Below are positions 17,058 through 27,094 of a stretch of DNA of 64,000 nt, piece after piece. This DNA is from CAWAND01 sp963807065 (GTDB lineage: Bacteria; Chloroflexota; Anaerolineae; Anaerolineales; E44-bin32), in NCBI GenBank assembly GCA_963807065.1, contig CAWDZQ010000004.1, forward strand, positions 1,419,034 to 1,483,033. Reading direction: 5' to 3'. A model generated the notes under the pieces. That model was given only the letters and a program-made list of their open reading frames with translations, did no database searches and had not been told where the DNA came from. Both the position numbers and the translations under genes were made by a program. Positions within the stretch are counted from its first letter, which is position 1, and every line of letters begins with the position of its first letter.

Positions 17058-17858
17058 TCATTCCAAGGGTGTCGGGGCAAGAGTCCAGATAGCGATGGCC
17101 AACTCTACTTCACCATCGACAATCTCAAACCACAGATAGTCTGAGTCCACGTCAAGTGAGCTGACGTGAAAGTAGCTCCATCCATCTGTCAGGCAATAGT
17201 GAGTTGGTGAATGAAACTCCCCAAAGTTTTCGGCCGATCGGCTTAGTGAGATGACCGAGGATTCGCCATATCCCGGATATGACACCCGAAGGACCTTGCG
17301 TAATTCGTTCACCAGGTGTCTGACAGCCTGCCACTTCGGCTGGCGGAAGCTGTCAGCTTCAGGCTCAACATCGATCTTGACCATCACCAGCGTCGAATTC
17401 GGCGGAATGAAAACGCCCGTGTTCTTGCTGAAGTCGAACAGGTTGGTTCGAAGCCCTTCAGGGGCCGCACGCCGGTTTCCCGTCGCCGGCTCATAGACGA
17501 TGGCGTAGCGTTCGCCCGGGACGAGCATGGCTTCCTGGACGGTGAAGGTCTTCCCCGCTATCAAGGCGGAGTCACCCAGGTAGCGCATGGGAGGCCAAGC
17601 CGCGAAATCCTGGTCGACCACGCGGCCGGGGAAGAGCCCCGTGGACTGGGTTGCTCCTGGATGGAAACCGGGGAAGGCGAGCCGAATCCTTTCCGCCGAC
17701 GGAAGGGCAGGAGACTCCAGAGTAGGCTGTGGAGATGTGGTACCGGCCGAATCATTCATCGTAGATCCAACCGCGCTTGGAGAAGGTTCCAGCGCCAATG
17801 AAAAGATCGAAAACGCAGCAGCCGCGGCCAGGATCCTCGGCATGAAAGGCCTGCTCAT
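17058..17858 (-). CDS. Secreted protein of unknown function in the Tad locus
   Basis: 266 residues. The N-terminus MSRPFMPRILAAAAAFSIFSLAL has a signal peptide, followed by a low-complexity Ser/Thr/Pro stretch and a globular domain with no motif I know. It starts one base from the stop of the gene at 17859, so the two are probably translated together. A role outside the membrane in pilus function is inferred from position only. The 170 bp between this gene and the pilin-like gene contain nothing recognisable. Confidence 0.65.
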   Translation of the reverse strand: MSRPFMPRILAAAAAFSIFSLALEPSPSAVGSTMNDSAGTTSPQPTLESPALPSAERIRLAFPGFHPGATQSTGLFPGRVVDQDFAAWPPMRYLGDSALIAGKTFTVQEAMLVPGERYAIVYEPATGNRRAAPEGLRTNLFDFSKNTGVFIPPNSTLVMVKIDVEPEADSFRQPKWQAVRHLVNELRKVLRVSYPGYGESSVISLSRSAENFGEFHSPTHYCLTDGWSYFHVSSLDVDSDYLWFEIVDGEVELAIAIWTLAPTPLE

Positions 17859-19732
17859 CTACTTGAGCCTCCAGGCCGGTCCGGTGTTGCCCATCACCAG
17901 GAACACTTCACCCAGGGGGACGCCGGCAGGCAGGGCGCCGAGCAGCGCGTAACCTTCATCGCCGCGCCTGGTCTCGGCGTGCGCGTCATAGCGGACCACA
18001 AGCGGGCCGGTGGCGCCCTCGTAGTAGGTGACCATTTCGAGGGGCCCGACGGCAAAGCCTCCGGAACCGTCAGGGTAGAGCAGGAAGGAGTTTTGAGCCC
18101 GGTCGTTGACGGTGGCGACGTCAATCAGCACCCAGGGATCCGACATGCGCCTGGGGAGGAAGTCCTGACCGTGCAAGTTGTCGTTGACCAGAATCTCCCC
18201 TGCGATCCTCCGTACCGACCTCGGCTCAACACCGTGTCCCAACTCACCTAGCGCGAGCAAGGGGACAGGCATCTCGAGGTGAAGGCTTGTTTGATCGGAT
18301 GTGGGGAGGGCGAGCTCCTCGATGTTCAGACACTCATGTACCAGACAGACTCCGTCGCGGGTGTCCACCAGCCCGAATGCCGCGTCGTACAGCGGGATTT
18401 CCCAAACCGGTGTCCGGCTGGACCAGCCTCCCGGGGCATCGGATCTCATGACGGCCCAAACAGTTGAAGAACTCGAAGGCAGGTCTGCCTCCGCCCAGCT
18501 GCCTTCGGATTGGATCTCCAATCCCTCGGCGGTGGCGAAGAGGCCGTCCGGCGAGTCCTGCACATATAGGTCAACTGAGACCCTCTGGGCAAGGGCGAGG
18601 CGATCCCAGTCCGCCTGCAGCTGCTCGAAGCCGGGGAAATAGAACTGCAGGGCGAACCGGCCGATGCGGTCCTCGCCCGTTGGGGGACATTCGACCCCGC
18701 GGTCTCGATACCAGACGCTCACGCCTGGACAATTCCCGGGGGCGCGCCGCGCCCGGGTGATGTTTCCCAACGGCGCCTGTACGGATGCGTCTTCGACGTC
18801 GCTTCGGTAGGAGAACCCAGCCCCCATCGATACCCACACCGGACCCTGGTAGACAATCTCCACGCCAGACTCGGGTACGGCGCTCGTTGGGGTGGACGAA
18901 CGCGAGGCGGGCGGCCCCGGAGTTTCATCTCGGGCACCTGCCGACCCGGCTACATTCCAGCCCAGGACCGTTCCGTTCGGAATCAAGTGCCACGCGCCGA
19001 CCGGCAGACGATCGAGCGGAGTCCAGGCTGGCGCCGAAAACGAAGAGCCATCCGCTGAAGAGAACACCCACTCCAGCGCCGGCGAATCTGCGCTAGCCGA
19101 GGAAGCCAAACAGAGAACCCATCCCTCGCGCACTTCTCCCGGAGCCAGAGATGACTGGGCGGGTTCATACCTCGGCTCGGGCGGGCCGGCCTCTGATGCG
19201 TCCTTTGACGCTGCAGCGACTGGCACGCAAGGAAGATTGAGCCCGGAACCGGCATCGACGACGGTCAGCGGCGGCCAGAACTCGCCGGCACCGGCGGTCG
19301 ACGAGCGGGGAACTTGCATGGGATCCGCCGCGGGTGCGTCCTCCGGCGCTGCGCACCCGGATGTAGACGGCGAGCGTACGTTGTTGCGAATCCGGGAACG
19401 CCTGCCGGATTTCGGATGCCTCCGGATGGGTCACTGTTTCGCCCGAAGGGCGAGTGTAGGAGAGGAAGGGGTCAAGCGGGAGCGCTCGAGGATCCTTGAG
19501 GACCCGCAGCACCTGCAGTTGCGCGCCGCCGGGCGAGGTGGCGGCAGGCGCCAGGACCGTGCCCGCCGTCGGCGCCGGCACGTCGGAAAGTGGCAGTTCT
19601 ACGACCGCAATCCTCGGAACGGCTCGTAGGTGTGGCCGAGATTTCACTATTGCCCTGCGGCCCGGGCCCACAATTGGCCAGGATCAAGGCTGCTGTAAGG
19701 AGGGGGATCCCCCATCGAGTGTGTTTGGACAC
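17859..19732 (-). CDS. Large lipoprotein of unknown function, two frameshifts
   Basis: GTG at 19732 gives SKHTRWGIPLLTAALILANC, a signal peptide with lipobox LANC. Reading then changes frame near 19650 (to RIAVVELPLSDVPAPTAG) and again near 19340-19370, into the long frame ending at 17859. The product would be about 620 residues, mostly beta-rich, with a low-complexity acidic/Ser/Pro linker around 18900. No domain is recognised. It follows tadC by 20 bp and probably belongs to the operon as a surface component. Confidence 0.55.
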
Positions 19733-19752
19733 CGGCTCTCCCACTCCCGATC

Positions 19753-20653
19753 TTATATCACCCCCTCGCTGGTGAGAAGTATGAGCGTGGGCACGATGGT
19801 GACGATCAGACTGGCCAGCAGGATCACGATCGACGTCAGGAGCGTGACCTTGATCTTGGCCCGGTTGGCTTCCTCGACGATGGCCAACTTCAGCCGACCC
19901 CGCATGGCCCGGGCCCGCGATCTGAAGGGGCCGGCCAGGGTCTGCCCCTTCTGGATCGAAATCGTGACCATGCCCAGGAACTCGTCGAACGCCGGCGTGT
20001 GCGGCAGGTCCTTGCGCACGTCTTCGGTGGCCTCCAGGATCGAGCGGCCCATACTGAGAACTCGAAGCCAGCCGGCCGCAGGCTTCGCCGAACAGCCCCA
20101 CATTCCGGGTCTGAGCCAGGGCGTCGGCGATGTCGGCGCCCGAGGCGAGGAAGAGGGCGATGCGCTCCAGCCCGAAGCCCATCTCCTTGAGCAGCCTCTC
20201 CCGGCGCCGGCGGATGGCAGCGTTGATCGTGCGCTCGGGCAGCCAGAAGCCGTAGACCGCACCCAGGGTGGTCAGCACGGCCGATCCCAGCGGCACCACC
20301 GGTGCCGCGAAGACGAAATCCAAGGCGACGCTGACGGCCAGAGCGGTGATCATGAAGATGAGCGCGGCGTACATCCGCCGGGCGTAGAGCTCGGGGAGCG
20401 ATCCGTAGATCCAGCCGGATCGGCGCAGCCGGCCGAGCAGGTCGTCGCCTTCCGGCTTGATGCGCCGGCTCAGGTCGGTGATGGCCGCTTCCAGAATCCC
20501 CGCCTCGGCCACGCCGACGACACGCGGCCCCGCCCCGGTCCCTTGCAGCCGGCGGAGCGCCGCGTGTGGGACGGCGAAGGCGGCGAAGATCAGAAAGACG
20601 CCGAACCCGGCCAGCGACGAAAGGAGCAGCGAGACCAATATGCCGGTGGTCAT
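19753..20653 (-). CDS. tadC: TadC-like pilus assembly membrane protein (T2SSF), frameshifted
   Basis: Starts at 20653 with MTTGILVSLLLSSLAGFGVFL. The type II secretion F domain is recognisable from RRRRERLLKEMGFGLERIALFLASGADIADAL, with transmembrane helices before and after it. Near 20055 one base is gained or lost and the frame changes to ILEATEDVRKDLPHTPAFDEFL, ending at 19753. TadC forms the inner-membrane platform with TadB. It starts 8 bp after the tadB stop. Confidence 0.8.
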
Positions 20654-20660
20654 GACGTCT

Positions 20661-21608
20661 TCACGCCTCCTCGATTTCGAGCACCCTGGCCACGCCCGCC
20701 AGAGCCCGCTGGCCGAGTATGAAGCCCACCAGCGCCAGGGCGTAGGCGGTGATCTGAACGACCTGGCCCGTGAGCGAGGCGTAAATGTGCGCCATGGCGG
20801 GGCTGGAGAAGCGGAGCAGCCCGACGAAGATCAGCGGGGCGACGGCTACCAGGCGCATCTGGTTGCGGGCGAGCGAGAGCTCGGCGACCATCCGCTTGCG
20901 CTCGGCGGCCGTTTCCCGGATGGTGGTGCTGAGCGGCTCCAGGATCTCGTGCAGCGGGATGGTCGCCCCGCGGCCCTGCCAGACGGCGAGGGTGTCGACC
21001 AGCAAATCCAGCGAATAGCTGGCGCGCGCTTGCTGCACGCCTTCGAAGGCCGCCCGCAGGCTGGCGCCGCCTGTGATCTGGCTGGCGATGGCGCTGAAAT
21101 CGTTCTTCACGGCTTCGGGGGCCATCTCGGCGGCGTGGGTCACGGCGCCTTTGAGCGTCCCGTACAGCTGCGCGCCCACCCCCAGGCGGTCGCACAGGTC
21201 GGCCAGCGCCTCTTCGTATTCCAGCCGGTGGGCGTCCCGGCGCTGGAAGAGCCACTGTACATACAGTACGAAGCCCAGTGCCCCGACAAAGGCCGACACA
21301 AGCACCGCGCCGGACAGCAGTAAGGCGACAAGGAATGACAGCAGGCCGACGGCGGCGCCGACCCTGAGAAAGCCGGCCGGTGTCACGGGGAGATCGGCCA
21401 GAGCGATGGCAGCCGCCAGACCGCGCTTGCGGAGCGTGCGGGCGAACCCATCCTGCGTGTCGTGCGGCCCTTCGGCGACCTCGGCCTGGCCACGCGACAG
21501 CCGCTCGATGCGCTCGAAACTCGAGGGACGAGGCTGCGTGCTGATGGCCAGGAAGATGAGCAGGATCCCGACCCCGGCGATGAACGCCAGCAGAAGGTTG
21601 GTGAGCAT
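20661..21608 (-). CDS. tadB: TadB-like pilus assembly membrane protein (T2SSF)
   Basis: 315 residues from ATG 21608. An N-terminal helix and a pair of helices (VGLLSFLVALLLSGAVLVSAFVGALGFVL region) lie before the cytoplasmic T2SSF domain (RDAHRLEYEEALADLCDRL, then LDTLAVWQGRGATIPLHEILEPL). A last helix pair is near the C-terminus. It acts with TadC as the platform on which the TadA ATPase drives Flp pilus assembly. The frame is intact and the start lies 11 bp after the tadA stop. Confidence 0.87.
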   Translation of the reverse strand: MLTNLLLAFIAGVGILLIFLAISTQPRPSSFERIERLSRGQAEVAEGPHDTQDGFARTLRKRGLAAAIALADLPVTPAGFLRVGAAVGLLSFLVALLLSGAVLVSAFVGALGFVLYVQWLFQRRDAHRLEYEEALADLCDRLGVGAQLYGTLKGAVTHAAEMAPEAVKNDFSAIASQITGGASLRAAFEGVQQARASYSLDLLVDTLAVWQGRGATIPLHEILEPLSTTIRETAAERKRMVAELSLARNQMRLVAVAPLIFVGLLRFSSPAMAHIYASLTGQVVQITAYALALVGFILGQRALAGVARVLEIEEA

Positions 21609-21618
21609 GCGGCCCCCC

Positions 21619-23083
21619 TCAGTTTGCCATGGCCGGAGCGGGGTGCAGTCCGGCCTGCTTGAAGCGCCCCGTATGGGCCGAGGCGGCCAACGGGCCGTCG
21701 AGCCGGTTCCCGGCGGCGCGGAACAGGGTCTGCATTTCCGGCTCATAGGCGCCGCCGCGCTCCACGACCGCGCCCGTCAGCTCGGCAATCGTGTGGGCCC
21801 GCCGGATGAGCCGGCCGCCCACCCGGTGCATTTCAAGCGCCACCACGATGTGCAGCGTGGAGGCCACCATCTGCGCTGCGCGCCAGGTATCCAGGTAGCG
21901 GCCGCGCTCGCTCTGGGCCAGCATCAGGTAGATCCGGGAGAACAGCTCCTCGGCGCCGTACGCGTGGACGCTGGTCAGGCCGTTCTTGTGCCCCGTGTTC
22001 AAGGCATTGAGCAGGTCGAAGACCTCGCCACCGCGTGCCTCGCCCAACGTCAGGGCGTCGGGGCGGTGGCGAAGCGCCAGCTTGACCAGGTCCTCCTGGG
22101 TGATCGGTGGCACGCCTTCGAGTGAAGGCGGCCGCGTGCGCAGGTAGAGCACGTTGTTCGGCTTGTCGGAGTCCGGATGCAGGACGATCTCGGGCGTGTC
22201 CTCGATGATCAGGATCCGCCGTCCCCGGGGGATCTTGCGGCCCAGGGCCATCAAGAGCGTCGTCTTCCCGACTCCCGTCGGGCCGACGACGACAATGTTG
22301 AGCCCGGCCAGGACGGCGGCGTGCAGGTAGCCGGCCGCCTCCGGCGAGAGCAGGCCTTCCACCTCGCCATCGAGCAGAGATCGGTAGTCGGGCAGATCGG
22401 CTGCTGGCGCCTGCATATCATGGTGGTCATGGGTTGTCGACCGGACCATGTCCTCCAGGTTGAGACGGCGCGCCCGCGGGCTGCGGATCACGGCGCTCGG
22501 CCACGGGCTGGCGATGGGGTGGGTGACGACGCCGATGCGCTCGCCCCCCGGGAGAACGGCGTCGGCGATGGGCATGACGATGTTGGCCTGGCGGTTGGAG
22601 CCGGCGATGCCCCGGTTGAGCAGCTCGAGCAGGCGCGGGGCGGACTGGAAGGTGGTCCCGGTCTCTTCCCACCGGCCGCCGCGATAGGCCATCACTTCGT
22701 TCGGCCCGTTCACGGCGATGTCCTCGATCGACTCGTCGGCCAGGAGGGGTTCGAGCGCTCCCATCCCCAGGATGTCGGCCAGCGCCTTCTCGACGAACAC
22801 CTCCGGGTCGCCGGCCAGAGTTCGGCCGGCTGTCCTGCAAGGCCTGATCATTGTAGGAGCGGAACACCTCTCCCGCGATCCGGTGGGCTTCGTCCGTGAC
22901 GTGCGGCCCGGCGTTGTTGATCTGGCCAGGGCCGAACTGCCGAGTGAGACGCTGCCGGATCAGCTCGAGCGCGGGCGGATACGGATCGCCGACGGACTGC
23001 ATGCCAGGGCGACCGGGCGCATGGTCAGCTGAGAAGGATTCTTCGAAGTAGTCGCCTCGCACGTCCTCCTCCGCAGATATCAC
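21619..23083 (-). CDS. tadA: TadA/CpaF-type secretion ATPase, frameshifted near the N-terminus
   Basis: GTG at 23083 overlaps the TGA of the upstream gene (GTGA). VISAEEDVRGDYFEE is followed by an N-terminal helical domain (LIRQRLTRQFGPGQINNAGP). Near 22825 one base is lost or gained and the core continues: Walker A GPTGVGKTT, ITQEDLVKLALRHRPDALTLGEARGGE (Walker B and His-box region) and GLTSVHA. It is a hexameric ATPase that powers Flp pilus extension and retraction from the cytoplasmic face. It ends at 21619. Confidence 0.85.
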
Positions 23084-24456
23084 CGGTTGAAAAGGCTCAA
23101 CCGGCGCTTGCCTTTGCCCTGCTTCAACCGCGCCGACCAGGCGGCGGCGATAGGTGGGTAGAACTGGCCCGCCAGCTCCGCCATCCCCTGCAGCGTGGCC
23201 TCTGTGCCTCGGGCGTGGGCGCGACCGTTGGCGAACATGGCGGTGTAGGAGCGGCCCTCGTTGCCTGCCCGGGTCACGTTGCCGCTGATGTCCAGCGGCA
23301 CGATCCCCAGGGCTGAAACCCTGGCGAACTTGGCCGCCTCCTGCAGCGAGACTCCCAGGTCGTCCTGCCACTTGTTAATCACCAGGCCGAAGCGCCCGGC
23401 GTCGATCCCCACCCGCGGGATCACGGTCTGATGGACGCCCTGGCGCACATCCGAAATGCTGGTCATATCCGGCTCGCAGATGACCAGGATAGTGTCGACG
23501 GCGTGCAGCGCGCCCTGATGCAGGCCGACGTTCATGGAGCTGCCCATGTCCACGATCACGAAATCGTAGTTGCGCGACAGCAGGGGCAGTAAGTACTGAA
23601 TGAAGGCCATCCCCTTCTCGCCGGCGATGTGCTCGTGGCGAGACTGCTCCATGTTCATGACGCCCGGCAGCACCTTCAGATTGGGGGCGCCTTTTACAGG
23701 GCTGAGGTAATTGTCGATCAGGCGCGACATGTCGGCTTCGCTGGAAGGGTGCCCAAGGCTGGTGTGGAAGACGGAGGCCGCTTGCAGGATCCCGCTTTGG
23801 GAGTCCACGTTGAGCCGCATGCGCACGTGCCCACCGTTCATGTTGGCGTCGACCAGCGCCACGGTTCGTCCCCCGATGGCGGCGAGCATGGCCCCCAGCT
23901 CGCAGGCGATGGTGGTCTTGCCCACCCCGCCCTTGGGAGCCCAAACGGCGATCACTTGCCGCTGCCATGCGGCTCCGCCGCCGGCGGCCGTCGCCTGGCG
24001 GATTGTTTCCGGCGCGGCCGCGCCCCAGGCGCCCTTGCCCCATTCGCGGGTCAGTCGCATGAACGCTGGGGGGAGCTCCTCGCAGATCCGTTCCACGCCG
24101 CCGACGGTCAGGGGCAGGGTGTAGACGGCGTCGAGCTGAACCCCGAGCATTTCTTCCATCTCACTCGACCCCGACTGCGCCAGCCCAACGAGCAGCAGGG
24201 GGAAGTCCACCGCGTGCCGAAGCCGGAGGAGATCGGGCAGGCTGTACCCGTCGACGTCGGCGTCAACCACCAACGCTTGCGGACGCATCTGCCGGATGGT
24301 CCGGAGCGCGCTGTTCTTCTCAAAGATCGGCAGCGTAGTCAGGACACGCACCGGCTTGTCGGTGGCCACGTGCAGCTCGGAGGTGAGTTGCTGACCCACA
24401 TCCGGCCTGACGAAGGCAAGTGCGCCAAGGTATTCGAGCGCCACTGGCTGACTCAA
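23080..24456 (-). CDS. TadZ/CpaE-like pilus localization ATPase
   Basis: 458 residues. An atypical receiver-like N-terminal domain (about 1-135) is followed by a MinD/ParA-type ATPase with deviant Walker A KGGVGKTT (residues 175-182), VDANMNGG and VIVDMGSSMN. TadZ/CpaE proteins mark the pole or site where the Tad pilus is built. The protein ends in a basic tail (KQGKGKRRLSLFNR). Translational coupling to tadA by a 4-bp overlap supports the operon. Confidence 0.85.
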   Translation of the reverse strand: MSQPVALEYLGALAFVRPDVGQQLTSELHVATDKPVRVLTTLPIFEKNSALRTIRQMRPQALVVDADVDGYSLPDLLRLRHAVDFPLLLVGLAQSGSSEMEEMLGVQLDAVYTLPLTVGGVERICEELPPAFMRLTREWGKGAWGAAAPETIRQATAAGGGAAWQRQVIAVWAPKGGVGKTTIACELGAMLAAIGGRTVALVDANMNGGHVRMRLNVDSQSGILQAASVFHTSLGHPSSEADMSRLIDNYLSPVKGAPNLKVLPGVMNMEQSRHEHIAGEKGMAFIQYLLPLLSRNYDFVIVDMGSSMNVGLHQGALHAVDTILVICEPDMTSISDVRQGVHQTVIPRVGIDAGRFGLVINKWQDDLGVSLQEAAKFARVSALGIVPLDISGNVTRAGNEGRSYTAMFANGRAHARGTEATLQGMAELAGQFYPPIAAAWSARLKQGKGKRRLSLFNR

Positions 24457-24499
24457 GCCGTTTCTCCTCGCTCCGCCAAGCTCCTCTTGCCTATCCCCC

Positions 24500-25543
24500 T
24501 CACGGGGCAGGTGTCGATGTTATCGGTGCATCGACCGACAAGGCAGACGGCGTGACGGTCGGAGTCGCCGTTGGGGTCGCCGTCGGGGCCAGCGCCTGGC
24601 GATCGGCGTAGAAGAGATCGAGCAGATCCTGCAGTGTTGCACCCATCGTCGGGCCGTCGAACTCGCCGTCGGCCAGCGGCGAGAGAAGACCGACCTGCAG
24701 CAACCCGGCGCTGGATGCCATGGCCACGGTTTCGAACGCCTCCCTTGGGATCACCACCTCAAGCCCGGTCACGTCCCCGAGGACCACGGTGGCGTCGCCT
24801 TGAGATGTGAAGGAGGAGACACCGTGCTCGCGAATCACGCGTACGACGGGAGCGCCGTGAACGAGCGCTTTGGCCAAAGGCTCGCGAATATCGGGGCGCG
24901 GCGTGGCGGTGGCCGTCGCCGTGGGGGTTTCGAGCAAGGATCCGAGGTCAACGCCGCTCTGGGCGGCCAGTTCCTCCAGCAGCTGTTCTGGCGATCCGAC
25001 CGGGTTAATCAGGCTGGCTCCTTGGGGCGAGGCGGGCGCCAGCTCGGTCCGGTCCATCAATACCGGTTCGGCAATGTTGCTTACGGCCACGACCAGGTCG
25101 ACCCTATCGCCGATGGCCACGCTGTCCGGTACCGCTCCAGCGGCGGAAATGGTCACGACCATCAAATCGGGATCATCCAGGGCGAGCCTGGCGATCCGGG
25201 AGGCGGCAGGATTGTCGGCTGAGACTACCGAACTGAGCAGGATGGGCTCGAAGCGCATGGCCGGCCGGATCAGCACGCCTCCGGCGGCGCGCATCGCCTG
25301 CAGGCCTTCGGGCCGCAAGATGGCATCAACCATGGGGCGCGCGTCGGACTTGAGCTGAAGAGGAACCAGGACGAAGGCATCGTCGGGCAGGTCGGCCAGA
25401 CGAGTGCCGGCAGGAATGTCCTGCCGCGCGGCGACGACCACAAGCGGGGTCGGGTTGAGCGTTCGAGAGAGGTAGAAGACGGAGCTGCCGCCTATGACTG
25501 CGAAAAGGGCGCCGACGATCAGAAGCACTCGATTTATGCTCAT
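24500..25543 (-). CDS. cpaB: CpaB/RcpC-like pilus assembly protein with SAF domain
   Basis: 347 residues. An N-terminal helix (VLLIVGALFAVIGGSSVFYL) anchors it to the membrane. A SAF domain follows (VVVAARQDIPAGTRLADLPDDAF), then the RcpC/CpaB C-terminal region. Two Thr/Pro/Ala-rich linkers (around residues 205-216 and 318-333) are typical of Chloroflexota proteins. In Tad systems this protein sits in the envelope and helps assemble or gate the pilus channel. Its start overlaps the stop of the preceding small gene by 4 bp. Confidence 0.85.
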   Translation of the reverse strand: MSINRVLLIVGALFAVIGGSSVFYLSRTLNPTPLVVVAARQDIPAGTRLADLPDDAFVLVPLQLKSDARPMVDAILRPEGLQAMRAAGGVLIRPAMRFEPILLSSVVSADNPAASRIARLALDDPDLMVVTISAAGAVPDSVAIGDRVDLVVAVSNIAEPVLMDRTELAPASPQGASLINPVGSPEQLLEELAAQSGVDLGSLLETPTATATATPRPDIREPLAKALVHGAPVVRVIREHGVSSFTSQGDATVVLGDVTGLEVVIPREAFETVAMASSAGLLQVGLLSPLADGEFDGPTMGATLQDLLDLFYADRQALAPTATPTATPTVTPSALSVDAPITSTPAP

Positions 25544-25881
25544 ACCCCCACCTCCTGCTGCGGCGAGTCCGCTTCTTGCGCTACATCGATCTTCTGGCTG
25601 AGCCCGCTCAGCATGTGAGCGATCACCAGGTGGAGGCTTTCAAGCTGCATGGGCGAAAGCACGGCAAGATCCTGGGCGTCAAGGGTTCTCCAGCCCCTCA
25701 AGAGGCGTTCAAGCCCTCGACCGATTTCGTGGTTTCGGCTGAGATCCCGTGCCCTCGAGGCGGCGATGGCGGCGGGGCATCCGGTGATCTCACAGATCGC
25801 CTCACCGAGGGAAAGAACCCACTCGGGCGCTTCGCCTAAGGCCCGCAAATGGTCGGCGACCGTGGGCTGTCGCATCGTCAC
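25540..25881 (-). CDS. Small soluble protein of unknown function between parB and cpaB
   Basis: 113 residues, mostly helical and leucine-rich (DHLRALGEAPEWVLSLGEAI), with no transmembrane segment and no motif I recognise. It begins with a GTG (or the ATG two codons later) touching the parB stop and overlaps cpaB by 4 bp, so it is translated with both. The position suggests a link between the ParAB pair and the pilus genes; that is inference. Confidence 0.65.
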   Translation of the reverse strand: MTMRQPTVADHLRALGEAPEWVLSLGEAICEITGCPAAIAASRARDLSRNHEIGRGLERLLRGWRTLDAQDLAVLSPMQLESLHLVIAHMLSGLSQKIDVAQEADSPQQEVGV

Positions 25882-27066
25882 CTAGGCTCCGAAGAAGACC
25901 GTGCGGAGAAAGTCGGCCATCTCATGGTCTTCCTGGCGGGCGATGAGCCCCCGAGCGCGCTCCAGGTGCCGGACATGGCCGCGGAGGATCGAAGCCAGCC
26001 GCCGTTTCTTCCTGGCTTGCATGGCAATGGACAAGGCGGTCTTCTTGTCGCCTCCACGGGCAAGGTAGACGGCGGCGAAGGTGAGGGCTTCGTAATCAGC
26101 CCCGGTTTCTATGGCTTCACGAGTCAGCCGGCGACCGACCTCACTGGAGACTCCTGTTCGCTCGCACAAGGCCTGTAGATCGCCTTCATCATCTGGATGG
26201 GCCTTCGCCGAACTCCTGGATGCGGCCGCCTCGCTGCCGCGGCCAGCTGATCGGGCAGGATGTTTCCCCTTCTTTCGGGGGCTCGGGTCAGTTGCCGGGC
26301 TGTTGTTTTCGTGAAGCGTGGTGAGTCCGGTGGCGGACCTGGCCGCCGCCTCTGGCTCGACGCCGCCCTCAACGAGCTGCCGGAAGGACTGCGCCTGACT
26401 GATGGAGACGCTATGGAGCATGTCTGCCGCGGCTACCTGATGGTCTTCGTCGAGCGTGCGGAAGACCGGCTGCAGTTCGATGATCGTGCGAGCGGCTACA
26501 CCTTCGGAGAAGAGCCTGCGCAGGGCGGGGGGGCTTTTCTCGTAGGCGGCCACCAGATCCGAAGTGGTCCCGAAGGGTATGCCCGTCACCTTCGCCAGTC
26601 CGCGCAGGCTCAACCCGGGTTCGCTCTTGCGGCGCTCGACCAGGGCGATGGCCTTCTCATACGGCAGCAGATGGCGGTGGCCCGCGTTCTCCGCCATGTT
26701 CAAGGCTTGGAGATCATCACTCTTATTGGCAACGATTCCGGGGATGTGCTCTTGGCCCACCGCTCGAGCGGCGGCCAGGCGCCGGTGCCCGGAAACGAGT
26801 CGGTACTGTGTGTCCGCGCCGAGTTCGGAGGGGAGCCATTCGACATAGACAGGCTCCAGGACTCCGTGTCGCCGGACGCTCTCGAGTAGCTCGGCATCTT
26901 CGGTGATTTGGTCCGGATCGAATGCCACTTGGCGAGTCTGAAAGGGGCTATCTCCGACGATCGCACGGACGGCGATGGGCATGTACGTACGGGTGAGTTG
27001 CCCCTCTCTCGGCTTGTCGGTCTGAGCCCGTCCGGAAACGCCGAATTCGCCGTCTGACAGGCTCAT
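25882..27066 (-). CDS. parB: ParB/Spo0J-like partition protein
   Basis: The ATG at 27066 (AAGAG upstream) gives 394 residues and avoids the long overlap with parA that an upstream start would need. The ParB nuclease-like domain includes GVLEPVYVEWLP and SGHRRLAAARAVG (the GxRRxxA CTP-binding box) and MAENAGHRHLLPYEKA. A helix-turn-helix follows (SLRGLAKVTGIPFGTTSDLV). The basic and low-complexity linker (PSPRKKGKHPARSAGRGS) separates a C-terminal helical domain. It probably binds a parS-like palindrome near 28189. Confidence 0.88.
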   Translation of the reverse strand: MSLSDGEFGVSGRAQTDKPREGQLTRTYMPIAVRAIVGDSPFQTRQVAFDPDQITEDAELLESVRRHGVLEPVYVEWLPSELGADTQYRLVSGHRRLAAARAVGQEHIPGIVANKSDDLQALNMAENAGHRHLLPYEKAIALVERRKSEPGLSLRGLAKVTGIPFGTTSDLVAAYEKSPPALRRLFSEGVAARTIIELQPVFRTLDEDHQVAAADMLHSVSISQAQSFRQLVEGGVEPEAAARSATGLTTLHENNSPATDPSPRKKGKHPARSAGRGSEAAASRSSAKAHPDDEGDLQALCERTGVSSEVGRRLTREAIETGADYEALTFAAVYLARGGDKKTALSIAMQARKKRRLASILRGHVRHLERARGLIARQEDHEMADFLRTVFFGA

Positions 27067-27094
27067 CTCTTCCAGCAGGCTCTCGCCACCGCGC